Part shown: one piece after another, positions 25,165 through 33,538 of the stretch
How the letters are laid out: each line of letters begins with the position of its first letter
Numbering within the stretch: position 1 is the stretch's first letter
NCBI RefSeq assembly: GCF_039641995.1
Contig: NZ_CP087714.1
Coordinates: 1,302,001 to 1,366,000 of the forward strand
Length of the DNA: 64,000 nucleotides
Source of the DNA: Geoglobus acetivorans
Lineage (GTDB): Archaea > Halobacteriota > Archaeoglobi > Archaeoglobales > Archaeoglobaceae
Direction: 5' to 3'
The notes under the pieces: generated by a model
Told to the model about the DNA's origin: nothing
The model's input: the letters and a program-made list of their open reading frames with translations, nothing else
Databases searched by the model: none
Position numbers and translations under genes: made by a program

Positions 25165-25869
25165 GTGGATGCTTTTCCTGATAAGTTCAAATGCGTTGTG
25201 ACAAACTGGGAATACATGGACGGGCTCTGCAGGAGGGTGGCAGAGCAGATAAGAGAGGATGGTTTTGAACCAGAAATCATTGTTGCGCTCGCAAGGGGTG
25301 GATGGTTTGCAGGCAGAGTTCTGTGCGATTTGCTCGGCCTTGATGACCTGACAAGCCTGAAAATTGAGCATTATGTCGGCACTGCAAAGCAGAGTGGAGA
25401 GGTGAAGATAAAGTACCCTCTGCCTGAGGACAGCGTTAAGGGCAAGAAGGTGCTGATAGTTGATGACATAGCCGACACAGGAAAGAGCCTTATGAGGGCC
25501 AAGGAGCACGTCGAGGAGAACGGAGCAAGTGAGGTCAAGACCGCAACCCTTCAGCTCCTCTACACGTCCCGCTTCACCCCCGACTACTTCGGCGAGTACA
25601 TGGAGGAGTGGGCGTGGGTTATCTTCCCCTGGAACTTCGTCGAGGATATGATTGAGCTCACGACAAGACTGCTCGCAAGGGATAGGGATAAGCTCTGGGG
25701 AGAATGGGATATAAAATGGGGCCTGCACGAGTACCATCAGATTGATCCGATTTATCTTGAAATTGCCCAGCCCAGAAGATTCTTTGAGGTCATGGATGAA
25801 ATGGAGAGACGGGGAATTGTCGAGAGGGTGGTTAAGGACGACAAGACCTTCTGGAGGCTGAAAGAATGA
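25165..25869 (+). CDS. Purine-type phosphoribosyltransferase
   Basis: 234-aa type I phosphoribosyltransferase (Gpt/Hpt-like, salvage of a purine base with PRPP). The PRPP loop KVLIVDDIADTGKSLMRAKE and the upstream IIVALARGGWFAGRVL are clear. The C-terminal extension of about 90 residues is typical of the archaeal group. GTG 25165 is chosen because GGGAGGGTGAT ends four bases ahead. Its stop overlaps the ATG of the MTA phosphorylase gene, so the pair likely handles adenine or hypoxanthine released from methylthio-nucleosides. Confidence 0.82.
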   Translation: MDAFPDKFKCVVTNWEYMDGLCRRVAEQIREDGFEPEIIVALARGGWFAGRVLCDLLGLDDLTSLKIEHYVGTAKQSGEVKIKYPLPEDSVKGKKVLIVDDIADTGKSLMRAKEHVEENGASEVKTATLQLLYTSRFTPDYFGEYMEEWAWVIFPWNFVEDMIELTTRLLARDRDKLWGEWDIKWGLHEYHQIDPIYLEIAQPRRFFEVMDEMERRGIVERVVKDDKTFWRLKE

Positions 25870-26714
25870 ATGCCGAGATCGCCATAATCGGTGGTACTGG
25901 AGTGTATGACAGCGATGCGTTCGAAAATGTTCAGGAGGTCGAGATTGAAACTCCATTTGGAAAACCATCGGATAAGATCCTGATCGGAGATTTCGAAGGC
26001 AGGAAAGTTGCTTTTCTTCCAAGGCACGGAAGGGGACACGTTTATTCTCCCACCAACCTGCCATACAGGGCCAACATCTACGCCCTCAAAAAGCTGGGCG
26101 TCAGCAGGATCATAAGCATCGCAGCAGTGGGCTCGCTGAAAAAAGAGGTAAAGCCGCTTGACATAGTGATTCCAGATCAGATTTTCGACAGAACGAAGCA
26201 CAGAAAGGACACCTTTTTTGAGGATGTTGTTGTGCATGTTGGCATGGCTGAACCGTTCTGCAGTGAGATGCGGGATGTGGCGATAAGAACTCTTGATGAA
26301 CTCGGGCTTTCGTACCATCCAAACGGAACCTATGTATGCATTGAAGGTCCTCAGTTTTCCACCAAGGCTGAATCGAACGTTTACAGGCAGCTTGGTTTTG
26401 ATATCATTGGCATGACTGCTCTGCCAGAGGCTAAGCTTGCGAGGGAGGCTGAGATGTGCTATCTGACAATAGCGACGGTCACAGACTACGACGTCTGGAA
26501 AGATGAGCCGGTTGATGTCAAAACTGTACTGGAGAATGCTGCAAAGAATGAAGAAAACGTGAAAAAAATCCTCAGAAAGCTCATACCGGCCATTCCTGAC
26601 AGGAGAGAATGCGAGTGCGGAGATGCTCTGAAATTTGCGATAACCACGAGTCCCGATAAAATTACGGATGAGGCGAAAGAAAAATTAGGAATTTTCCTGG
26701 ACAAATACCTCTAA
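25866..26714 (+). CDS. mtnP: S-methyl-5'-thioadenosine (or -inosine) phosphorylase
   Basis: 282-aa purine nucleoside phosphorylase family enzyme: phosphorolysis of methylthioadenosine from polyamine synthesis. Shows IIGGTGVYD, LPRHGRGHVYSPTNLPYRAN, CIEGPQFSTKAES and MTALPEAKLAREAEMCY. The last motif is near that of archaeal methylthioinosine phosphorylases, so the exact base is uncertain. Overlaps the previous gene as ATGA and converges on the cobD-like gene with a 30-bp 3' overlap. Confidence 0.88.
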   Translation: MNAEIAIIGGTGVYDSDAFENVQEVEIETPFGKPSDKILIGDFEGRKVAFLPRHGRGHVYSPTNLPYRANIYALKKLGVSRIISIAAVGSLKKEVKPLDIVIPDQIFDRTKHRKDTFFEDVVVHVGMAEPFCSEMRDVAIRTLDELGLSYHPNGTYVCIEGPQFSTKAESNVYRQLGFDIIGMTALPEAKLAREAEMCYLTIATVTDYDVWKDEPVDVKTVLENAAKNEENVKKILRKLIPAIPDRRECECGDALKFAITTSPDKITDEAKEKLGIFLDKYL

Positions 26715-27683
26715 TTCTCTCAGCAAAGCCCTGTTTTCTTCTCTTTTTTTGACAGCAATTCTGAAGTGGCGGTTGTTGAGCCACTTAAAGTCGCTGCACG
26801 TCCTTATCAGAATGTTTTTTCGCTCCAGGAACCTGAAAACGTCTTCAGCCTGAAATTCACCTTCGCACAGCAGGAAATTGGCTTTTCCCCGGCACTCAAA
26901 ACCAAGTTTTTTAAGGTTGCGTACCAGATGATTTCTTTCCGTTTTTATTCTTGCTCTCACATACCTTGAAAACGCTCCCAGTCTTGGCAGGTATTTTTCG
27001 GCCACGAATTTTGCAACCCCGTTAACGCTCCACGGTATCCTTGTATCGTGAAACTTTTCTGCATACTCCTCAGGAAAGCATCCGTACCCGAACCTCAATC
27101 CCGGAATGCCGAGAATTTTCGTGAGAGATCGAATCTGGAACGCATCAACATCATGGGTCTTTACAAAGTCTATGAATGCCTGATCGACCATCAGCTTAAC
27201 GTTCTTTCTTTCACAGGTCTCGGATATTTCCTCCATCACGGCTTTTCTGAAAAACTCTCCGGTGGGATTGTTCGGGTTGCAGATCACGATTCCCTCAGGT
27301 TTTCTGCTCTCGATGAATTCCAGAATCTTTTCAACGCTCCACGGAACATCGTGAACCCTGAGTCCGTAGATTTTCGCAAACCTCTCGTATTCGGTGAATG
27401 TTGGCTGGACTATCGCCACGCCCTTCCTCAGCGTCCTGAAGAAGAATTCGATAAGCTCGATTGAGCCATTTCCGAAAACGATATTTTTTGAGTCCCATCC
27501 CGTGGAGCCAGAGATGACCTCAACCAGAGACCTGTAGCTGTTCTGAGGATAGTAGTAGGCACTTTCAATGGCCTCAGTGAGAGTTTCGTGCAGATCTCCC
27601 GGTCTGAACGGATTGATGTTTGAGGCGAAGTCCAGCGGTTTCAACCCCTTTTTCAGGTAACTTTCGTAGTAATCTCCGTGCAC
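26685..27683 (-). CDS. cobD: CobD-like PLP enzyme (threonine-phosphate decarboxylase)
   Basis: 332-aa class I/II aminotransferase-fold enzyme. The start MHGDYYESYL with LDFASNINPFRPG is the hallmark of L-threonine-O-3-phosphate decarboxylases that make aminopropanol phosphate for cobamides. PLP-site features: NPNNPTGEF, VDQAFIDF and the Lys in RSLTKILGIPGLRFGY. GTG start with a weak AGGAAG ahead. Histidinol-phosphate aminotransferase is a related alternative, but the N-terminus favours CobD. Cobamides serve the corrinoid protein CdhD/E encoded later in this window. Confidence 0.8.
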   Translation of the reverse strand: MHGDYYESYLKKGLKPLDFASNINPFRPGDLHETLTEAIESAYYYPQNSYRSLVEVISGSTGWDSKNIVFGNGSIELIEFFFRTLRKGVAIVQPTFTEYERFAKIYGLRVHDVPWSVEKILEFIESRKPEGIVICNPNNPTGEFFRKAVMEEISETCERKNVKLMVDQAFIDFVKTHDVDAFQIRSLTKILGIPGLRFGYGCFPEEYAEKFHDTRIPWSVNGVAKFVAEKYLPRLGAFSRYVRARIKTERNHLVRNLKKLGFECRGKANFLLCEGEFQAEDVFRFLERKNILIRTCSDFKWLNNRHFRIAVKKREENRALLRELEVFVQENS

Positions 27684-27783
27684 AGACTTCCTATGGCGAG
27701 TGTGTGATAAGCTTTTTCAAATGTGTGGATGCTGTCCGGCTGCAGTAACAAAGCCGCTTTTTGCAATATCTGGCCACACCATT

Positions 27784-28164
27784 TCATGGTGGTCTGGACT
27801 GGAAAACAACTTCAACTTCGAGTTTCTCATTGACCCACAATCCCGCTATTCTCGCATTTTCGAAATGCTTTCTCAGCTTTTCAACAGCAGTTTTTAGCTG
27901 TTCAATCTGCCTCCCTTTTTCTACCGGGTTTCCGGCACAGTCGTGATGCGCCACAACTGCGATCGAACTGGATCCGTGTTTTTCAACGGAGATTTTTATT
28001 TTTTCGATGAGTTTTTTGAGACTTTTTTCATCCTCAAATAGCTTCACGATTCCCGGTTCGGTGATCATGTCAGCAAAATCCACTTCAAAGTTTTCCTTCA
28101 TCCACTCTATAACCGGAATCTGCGCTCTTCCATCGATACAGTTCACGGCACAGCCAAATTTCAT
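27784..28164 (-). CDS. Beta-carbonic-anhydrase-like protein
   Basis: 126-aa protein with the zinc-site pattern of beta-class carbonic anhydrases: Cys/Asp/Arg in NCIDGR near residue 10 and His-x-x-Cys in VAHHDCAGNPV near residue 74. It is shorter than typical enzymes (about 170-220 aa), and belongs to a small archaeal/bacterial branch. May hydrate CO2, which would suit the acetyl-CoA pathway; activity not shown. The ATG follows a TATA box (GATTTAAATTGG) by about 28 bp. Confidence 0.75.
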   Translation of the reverse strand: MKFGCAVNCIDGRAQIPVIEWMKENFEVDFADMITEPGIVKLFEDEKSLKKLIEKIKISVEKHGSSSIAVVAHHDCAGNPVEKGRQIEQLKTAVEKLRKHFENARIAGLWVNEKLEVEVVFQSRPP

Positions 28165-28262
28165 GTTCGGGCTCTGTTAATTGCCAATTTAAATCTTGCC
28201 TCGTCACGGGTTCCAGCAGGCACCGCAATGCTTAAATTCAATTTATTGGACAGTGGATTGCT

Positions 28263-28336
28263 GCCGCCGTAGCTCAGCTGGTCAGAGCGGGTGACTTGTA
28301 ATCACCAGGCCGCGGGTTCGAATCCCGCCGGCGGCT
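28263..28336 (+). tRNA. tRNA-Thr (TGT)
   Basis: Full cloverleaf: acceptor GCCGCCG/CGGCGGC, D-arm with AGCTCAGCTGGTCAGAGC, anticodon arm GGTGA-CTTGTAA-TCACC with anticodon TGT at 28297-28299, T-arm GCGGG-TTCGAAT-CCCGC, discriminator T. No intron and no encoded CCA. Confidence 0.96.
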
Positions 28337-28459
28337 CTCTGGATTTTTTCAGATGAGGGTATTGGCGGCTCCCTATTTCTGATTGGGTCAATTTAGAACC
28401 ATTTAAATACTTGTTACATGAATGAGTTCGTAAGAGACGTCTGACATACAGGTGAAAGC

Positions 28460-29662
28460 ATGGAGAAATGGGTTTACGAGCTCATCATTGAAAAAATCCC
28501 ACCATTCTCTCTCATAAGTGATAGAAATGTGGTGCTCGTGCAGCTCCTCTTAATGCTTGCCGCAGGTATTCTCATAGCAATACTGGCAAAATTGCCGCTG
28601 GTCTCTCTGCTGATGGGATCTCTGGCGATCCTGGTTGTTGTTGTCTGGAGCAGACTGACCCTTATCGTTGCACCGTCGATAAGGTCTTTCAGACCGTCAA
28701 TGAGTGAGGCAGAGAATGTTGTGATTGAGGAGTACAAACAGCTGCTTTTCAGCAGAAGGAGACCTGAGCTTTTCACGGGCATACTGATCTTTATTCCTTT
28801 TCTTTACAGGATTTTCACCCATAAAGCATTACTTGAATTCTATCACCTTGAAAACTGGATTGTGATACTATTCGCCCTTATTCTTGCGTGGGATGTGGTT
28901 TACCGCGCAGGAATTGGTATATGGGTTTTTTCTTTGAGCCTTTTCAGGTCATACAGGCTCTTCAAACTCTCAAAAAGGAGGAAGGAGCTTGAACACGTCC
29001 TTCTCTATGATCTGAAAGCAATGGAGAGTATTGACAGGAGGGGAATTGCCTACGCATTCACGTCTCTCATGCTCTATCCTGTCCTCTCTCCGGACAAACT
29101 TCTGGCTTCTGCCGTTCTGGCTTACTTTCTGGTGATTTTCCTGCTCTCATCTGCTTCGGTCTGGCTCATCAGGATGGTTCCGTGGCTTCCTCCGGACATA
29201 ATGAAGCTGCTGGAAGAGGCAAAATTTGCGTATGTGGGGCATAATGGAGATTACTACCCGCATGTCACTCCTGTTGTGCAGGTCTTCGATGGCAGAAGCA
29301 TATACTTTTTCACCTCGAGGAAAAGCAAGAAACTTCGCCTGATTGAGAAAGACAATACCATCACGGTGGTTGTCGACGTCAGGGATTCGAGAGACTTTTT
29401 CAATAACAGGGCCGTGATGATATCGGGGAAAGCAAAACCGTACTATATCTGGAGGGCTTTATTCAACCTTCCAAAAATTTTAAAGCTTTTCTATTTAACG
29501 AGGAAGAAGTACTCGGTGTATCTCTCAAAATACAGGGAAAGCTACAGTGAACTTCCTGAAGCCTGGAAGCTTACGCCTTTCCTCACCAGAATCCCTATTG
29601 AGGTCGAGCCTGAGAGGGTTATTTACTGGAGAGGTGCCAGAAAAATAAGGATTGGGTTGTGA
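28460..29662 (+). CDS. Membrane protein with C-terminal PNPOx-like flavin-binding domain
   Basis: 400 aa. The first about 245 residues hold six or so hydrophobic helices; the last about 150 form a pyridoxamine-phosphate-oxidase-like split barrel (YYPHVTPVVQVFDGRSIYFFTS, KLRLIEKDNTITVVVDVRD, MISGKAKPYY). Such barrels bind FMN, F420 or haem; the ligand is unknown. ATG is preceded by CAGGTGA, and the TATA box ATTTAAATAC lies at about 28402. The next gene encodes only the barrel and is clearly a paralogue, so the pair arose by tandem duplication or fusion. Confidence 0.75.
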   Translation: MEKWVYELIIEKIPPFSLISDRNVVLVQLLLMLAAGILIAILAKLPLVSLLMGSLAILVVVVWSRLTLIVAPSIRSFRPSMSEAENVVIEEYKQLLFSRRRPELFTGILIFIPFLYRIFTHKALLEFYHLENWIVILFALILAWDVVYRAGIGIWVFSLSLFRSYRLFKLSKRRKELEHVLLYDLKAMESIDRRGIAYAFTSLMLYPVLSPDKLLASAVLAYFLVIFLLSSASVWLIRMVPWLPPDIMKLLEEAKFAYVGHNGDYYPHVTPVVQVFDGRSIYFFTSRKSKKLRLIEKDNTITVVVDVRDSRDFFNNRAVMISGKAKPYYIWRALFNLPKILKLFYLTRKKYSVYLSKYRESYSELPEAWKLTPFLTRIPIEVEPERVIYWRGARKIRIGL

Positions 29663-29666
29663 TAAC

Positions 29667-30113
29667 ATGATCCCGTATGAGGTAAGGTCTCTGCTTAACA
29701 CAACGTACTTTGGATATCTCTGCACGAGGGCAACATATCCCCACATAACTCCTGTTTTCTTTGTGTACGATCAGAGGGATGGCGTGTATTTCATGTCGAC
29801 TTTTGGATCAAGAAAAATCAGAAATATTGCCAGTGATCGGCGTGTCTCTCTCGTAATTGATGTAAGGGATGAAAATGATCCCTTTAACAATGAGGGGGTC
29901 ATGATCTCCGGCATCGCAAGACTCTATCTGCCGGATCAGTTCAAATCTCAGGATTATGGTTCTTTGATAACTGTCTACAATCTTTTTAGAGAGAAGTATG
30001 CTGAGTTTGTTGAACCGGTTCATGGAGATGATGACGTTCTGGTTAGGATAGAAATGAAGAGACTGAGCTACTGGAAGGGACCACGGTTTATGAACATCAG
30101 ACTTCACGACTGA
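29667..30113 (+). CDS. PNPOx-like split-barrel protein
   Basis: 148-aa flavin- or F420-binding split-barrel protein. YPHITPVFFVYDQRDGVYFMST, RKIRNIASDRRVSLVIDVRD and MISGIARLY parallel the C-terminal domain of the upstream membrane protein; both end in YWKG/YWRG followed by a basic tail. ATG 29667 has GTGAT 4 nt ahead and follows the upstream stop by 4 nt, so the two are co-translated. Substrate unknown. Confidence 0.78.
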   Translation: MIPYEVRSLLNTTYFGYLCTRATYPHITPVFFVYDQRDGVYFMSTFGSRKIRNIASDRRVSLVIDVRDENDPFNNEGVMISGIARLYLPDQFKSQDYGSLITVYNLFREKYAEFVEPVHGDDDVLVRIEMKRLSYWKGPRFMNIRLHD

Positions 30114-30127
30114 TCCGAATCCCTGGA

Positions 30128-30601
30128 TCAGTAGGATCTCCAGATTTCTCTGACGATTCCCATGTGACGTTGCTTACCTTTCAGTATTGTTTCAAGACAA
30201 GAGGTCACTCTTTCTGCAACAGAGCCATTTATTGTGCCCTCAGCCACTGCGTGCTCAACATCTTCCAGGAGATAGGTGTGGAAATCCCGGAGTACCAGCA
30301 CCACTTTTCTCAAAATTGCGGCTTTTTCAGCGTAAAGCATGTCTTCAAATTCATACTGCTTGAATTTTACAGGCTCAGCTTCTTCGCCGCCTTTTATTGT
30401 TCTGAGACACTCCATAAGCCTGACTTTGTGGTATTCGGAGTCCCTCAAAAGCTCATATAGCTTTTTTCTCCCGCTTTCATCGTCTTCTGCCACGAACAGC
30501 TTTAACAGTATGTTTATGTTTGCCTCTTCCATGCTTATGGCTTTCTCAAGCAGGCGGATCAGCACCTCTTCATTTATGACGGTGCTATCTTCTCTGGACA
30601 T
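30128..30601 (-). CDS. Ferritin-like four-helix protein, unknown
   Basis: 157-aa all-helical protein. Spaced Glu and ExxH patterns (SMEEANIN, DSEYHKVRLME, YAEKAAIL, then CLETILKGKQRHMGI) suggest a ferritin-like di-metal bundle, but not every ligand can be assigned. ATG 30601 is favoured over the upstream in-frame start; AAATATTT lies upstream. It converges with the PNPOx-like gene. The region 30602-30973 shows no further gene. Confidence 0.55.
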   Translation of the reverse strand: MSREDSTVINEEVLIRLLEKAISMEEANINILLKLFVAEDDESGRKKLYELLRDSEYHKVRLMECLRTIKGGEEAEPVKFKQYEFEDMLYAEKAAILRKVVLVLRDFHTYLLEDVEHAVAEGTINGSVAERVTSCLETILKGKQRHMGIVREIWRSY

Positions 30602-30973
30602 AACAAAATTAACTGTCCTTACCAAAATATTTATCTTTTTCCCTGCTATTTTTTAATCTCTCTACTGTGGTTTTTTATCAGTGCGTTTCTGGCAGGCTGT
30701 GCGGTGTTTCACAATGTGCGAGCATTTGCTTTCCTGTCGTCCAGGCTCTGGAGATGTCTTACACCTGCGTGATCTGGAGCGGAAACATTAGGGCTGTCAT
30801 TTGTTGTTGGAGGTCGAATGCTGTTTTCTGTGGGAGAATGCCTTTTTAGTGCCATATCCGGTTCTGGCACATGGCCAACATAGTTTTTAGATTGTTATAA
30901 TGGCTAAGCTTAATGAAATTCAGAAACACAAATCATATAAACACTTCTTTTTAAGCTATTATTTGTGTCTGCT

Positions 30974-31699
30974 ATGATGTCGGAAAAAATGGTCTTGGTG
31001 TGCCTTGTCCTCGTCATCCCCTCTGTGCTCAGCCCGGGGTGTGCTTCCTCTGATCTGCACAGTTCGGTGGGTGGTGGGGAGGCTCTGATACCCATGCCTC
31101 CAGAGGTAAAGGAGAGATACGAATTTCCGACAGAGGTGAGTGAAATCGAGTCGCTAACAGCCGATCTGAATGCAGGGGTGAGTTCGCATGACCCTGTTGT
31201 GATGTCTCTTGCACGGCGGATCGTTCAGGATGCTGGGGAAGGAGGTCAGGACATGATGGCTGTGCAGGCCATTTACTCTTACGTGGCATCCAACTGGACG
31301 TACGTGGAGGAATCCGAGAACTTTGGTCGGGTATCGTCTGCACCGGAAATTATTGAAAGGGGGCTTAGAGGCGGATCGCTCGACTACTCTGTGGTTATGG
31401 CATCTCTGCTTGAGGCTGCGGGATTCAGAACAAGGATTGTATTTGGGTGTGATGTGAATGATGGAATCTGCAGAGCCTGTCCGGAGGTGTTTGTAGGAAC
31501 TGAAGAGGAGGCGAAGCAAATCCTTGCGGGGTTATCGGAAACCTTTCAGGACAGAATATACTATACGCATGATTCAAAAGGTGGCTACTGGCTCAGTCTG
31601 GACCTGGGATGTGAACACATCGGAGGAAAGCCATCGTTTGAAAGAGTGTATCTGATTATTTATCCGGCAGAAAAGAGATGGGAGATTGTGACAGGATAG
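30974..31699 (+). CDS. Transglutaminase-like lipoprotein lacking the catalytic Cys
   Basis: 241 aa with a lipoprotein signal (hydrophobic run ending LSPGC). The fold of transglutaminase/protease homologues is recognisable from AVQAIYSYVASNWTY and SLDYSVVMASLLEAAGFRTR. At the position where active family members have Cys, this protein has Ser (RGGSLDYS), and the usual His region reads GGYWLSLD. It therefore is probably a binding or structural protein outside the membrane. ATG 30974 or 30977 is near the expected transcript start; the frame also opens at a GTG at 30965. Confidence 0.65.
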   Translation: MMSEKMVLVCLVLVIPSVLSPGCASSDLHSSVGGGEALIPMPPEVKERYEFPTEVSEIESLTADLNAGVSSHDPVVMSLARRIVQDAGEGGQDMMAVQAIYSYVASNWTYVEESENFGRVSSAPEIIERGLRGGSLDYSVVMASLLEAAGFRTRIVFGCDVNDGICRACPEVFVGTEEEAKQILAGLSETFQDRIYYTHDSKGGYWLSLDLGCEHIGGKPSFERVYLIIYPAEKRWEIVTG

Positions 31700-31751
31700 A
31701 GTATGCTGATTGTGTTTTTTGTTCGTGAAGAACAATTGACCGGGTGAAATC

Positions 31752-31805
31752 ATGATTGAATTCACCACTCATGCCGGAGAAAGGATGGAAAAGGCAGGTG
31801 GGTGA
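31752..31805 (+). pseudogene. Remnant of a DUF4258 toxin gene
   Basis: Seventeen codons reading MIEFTTHAGERMEKAGG, the N-terminal signature of DUF4258 proteins, with GGTGA ahead of the ATG. It stops at once instead of continuing for about 70 more residues. It precedes a broken DUF2283 gene, its usual partner, so a deletion removed the rest. Confidence 0.6.
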
Positions 31806-31809
31806 AGGT

Positions 31810-32022
31810 ATGAAGGTCAGGTGTGACCCTGAGGCTGACATCTTTTGCATTTCAATAAAGGATGAAGAAGTCATGGACATGGATGAGATAGGCGAAGATG
31901 TGTTTGTTGAGCTGAATGAAAAAGGAGAAATCATATGGTATTGAGATCTGGGATGGGAGGCCAGAAAGTCTGTTGTTCCTGAGATACTGAGGTTTATCAA
32001 ATCTGCAGGGCAGGTTGGTTAG
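31810..32022 (+). pseudogene. DUF2283 gene broken by a short insertion
   Basis: ATG 31810 (GGTGAAGG ahead) reads MKVRCDPEADIFCISIKDEE and on to EKGEII, typical DUF2283. The next codons give W-Y and TGA at 31942-31944. In the same frame, WEARKSVVPEILRFIKSA follows to 32022, the normal C-terminus. Relative to the family six extra bases lie around the stop (31936-31952), best explained by two small insertions that shift and then restore the frame. DUF2283/DUF4258 pairs act as toxin-antitoxin-like modules; this one is dead. Confidence 0.65.
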
Positions 32023-32138
32023 CTCATCACAGCTGCATGTTTGTAATAGCGCTGAACAGGCTGGTTTTGAGAAATGGGATTTGTGGTCCCACAGATTTTC
32101 GGACGTGGTTATGTGATAAACTGAACCAGAATAACAAC

Positions 32139-32211
32139 TGCCGAGGGGGGGATTTGAACCCCCGACCTCCTGATTATGAGTCAGGCGCCCCGCCAGCTAG
32201 GCTACCTCGGC
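32139..32211 (-). tRNA. tRNA with CAT anticodon, probably elongator tRNA-Met
   Basis: Cloverleaf on the minus strand: acceptor GCCGAGG/CCTCGGC, anticodon stem around CTCATAA, T-arm GGGGG-TTCAAAT-CCCCC, discriminator A. The G1-C72 start and lack of the three G-C pairs of initiators argue for elongator Met. The second CAT tRNA at 44098 looks more like tRNA-Ile2. Assignment between Met and Ile2 needs identity-element comparison. Confidence 0.85.
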
Positions 32212-32256
32212 CTGTGAACCTGCATTTGGGAAAGGATTATTAAAATTTTTGGCGGG

Positions 32257-32838
32257 TTAAATCATAGATATGAAGTTTTCAAGAACCTTCAGACCATTTT
32301 TACCGCTTTTTTCGGGATGGAACTGGAGGCCTATGAAATTGCCCTTTGCCACTGCCGAAGGAAATTTTATACCATATTCTGTCCAGGCTATTACGTTTTC
32401 CGCCTTTGTTTTGAAATAGTACGAGTGGACGAAGTAAAAGTAGCGGCTCTCTATTCCCTCAAAGATCGGATGGTCCCCGGGTTCTATCTCATTCCACCCC
32501 ATGTGGGGTATTTTTCCTGAATCCTTCGGGAACCTGACAACCCTGCCTTCAATCACGTCAAGCCCCCTGTGCAGCCCGCCCTCCTCGCTGTAGGTGGCAA
32601 AAAGCTGCATTCCGAGGCAGATCCCTAGGACAGGAACCTTGGAGTCCTTGATGTGGTCAGAGATGTTCTGCAGGTTATTGATGGCGGTCTCAAAAGCCCC
32701 AACACCGGGAAGTACGACCGCATCAGCGGATTCGATTTCCTCAAGTTCGGAGGTAATCTTCACAACAGCACCTGCTTTTTCAAGAGCCTTACTGATACTT
32801 CTCAGATTGCCTGCGCCGTAATTTATTATTGCAATCAC
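32257..32838 (-). CDS. hisH: Imidazole glycerol phosphate synthase, glutamine amidotransferase subunit
   Basis: 193-aa glutaminase that feeds ammonia to HisF in histidine biosynthesis. Catalytic Cys in LGICLGMQLFA, His and Glu in LQFHPEKSG; INYGAGNLRSI at the start and LPGVGAF are typical. GTG start with family-like N-terminus. Other his genes are not adjacent (hisE at 21483). Confidence 0.94.
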   Translation of the reverse strand: MIAIINYGAGNLRSISKALEKAGAVVKITSELEEIESADAVVLPGVGAFETAINNLQNISDHIKDSKVPVLGICLGMQLFATYSEEGGLHRGLDVIEGRVVRFPKDSGKIPHMGWNEIEPGDHPIFEGIESRYFYFVHSYYFKTKAENVIAWTEYGIKFPSAVAKGNFIGLQFHPEKSGKNGLKVLENFISMI

Positions 32839-32924
32839 AATTTTAATGGGTTTTTTCAGGCTTTAAATATTTCTCAGTGAAAACTCGTAAGAGATAAATA
32901 TCTGTATGCACAACAGGTGATGGA

Positions 32925-33248
32925 ATGATCTCTCTCGACGATGAGATTTCAGGCAGTATTGAATCCGAGGTAAATAAAGTCTGCTGCAGAGTCTTCGAAA
33001 AGTACAGCATTGATCAGCTCATGGAGATGGTCAGGGGCCGCGAAAACGTCTATCTTCTGCTTCACAGAGATGATAGAGAGTTCGTTGATATTTATGTCAG
33101 CAACAATGGGGTAGATTCCTCAGAATTTATTGCCGTGCCGGTACCAAAGAGATTCGCAGTTCTGGAGCCGGATAAAAATTATTTTGAAATAACTCTAAAG
33201 GCAAATATTGCTCTTGCACTGAGGGGAGAGAGGGACTTTCACCTCTGA
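32925..33248 (+). CDS. Unrecognised 107-aa soluble protein
   Basis: No family recognised. A mixed alpha/beta, acidic protein with a hydrophobic C-terminal helix (TLKANIALALRG). ATG preceded by GGTGATGG at good spacing and a TATA-like GATAAATATC further up, so it is likely a real gene. Overlaps the convergent membrane gene by 10 bp at the 3' ends. Confidence 0.6.
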   Translation: MISLDDEISGSIESEVNKVCCRVFEKYSIDQLMEMVRGRENVYLLLHRDDREFVDIYVSNNGVDSSEFIAVPVPKRFAVLEPDKNYFEITLKANIALALRGERDFHL

Positions 33249-33538
33249 TCTATTTTGAAGGCAGTTATGAGGCCCGAAACGGCTCCTATCACCACTGCGA
33301 AAAATATACTCAGTGCGAACAGCTGACCCGTCTGTGTGGCTTTTTCGAAAATGCCTTCAGAGGATAGGTAAGCAACGAAAGCCAGCCATACGAGCAATCC
33401 GCCAAATGCTCCATACAGTACCTTGGACTTTATTGAATTTCCGTAGAGTGACAGTCCTGCTCCGGCGATAACTATCCCGATCCAGTGGAATGCCGAGATC
33501 ATAACACCGATAATAAATATTGGAAATCCGAGGTTCAT
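33239..33538 (-). CDS. Small membrane protein downstream of the penicillin acylase gene
   Basis: 99-aa protein, three hydrophobic helices (about residues 5-25, 35-55, 65-90). ATG 33538 overlaps the upstream stop as ATGA and has GGAGGTGGGAGA ahead, so it is coupled to the acylase gene. Function unknown. Confidence 0.7.
   Translation of the reverse strand: MNLGFPIFIIGVMISAFHWIGIVIAGAGLSLYGNSIKSKVLYGAFGGLLVWLAFVAYLSSEGIFEKATQTGQLFALSIFFAVVIGAVSGLITAFKIDQR

Noticed and set aside
25144-26064. 306-aa antisense frame over the phosphoribosyltransferase gene
   Set aside because: Shadow of two overlapping, clearly identified genes.
30667-30849. 60-aa Cys-rich frame in the gap before the transglutaminase-like gene
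   Set aside because: No promoter or ribosome site and no coding character.
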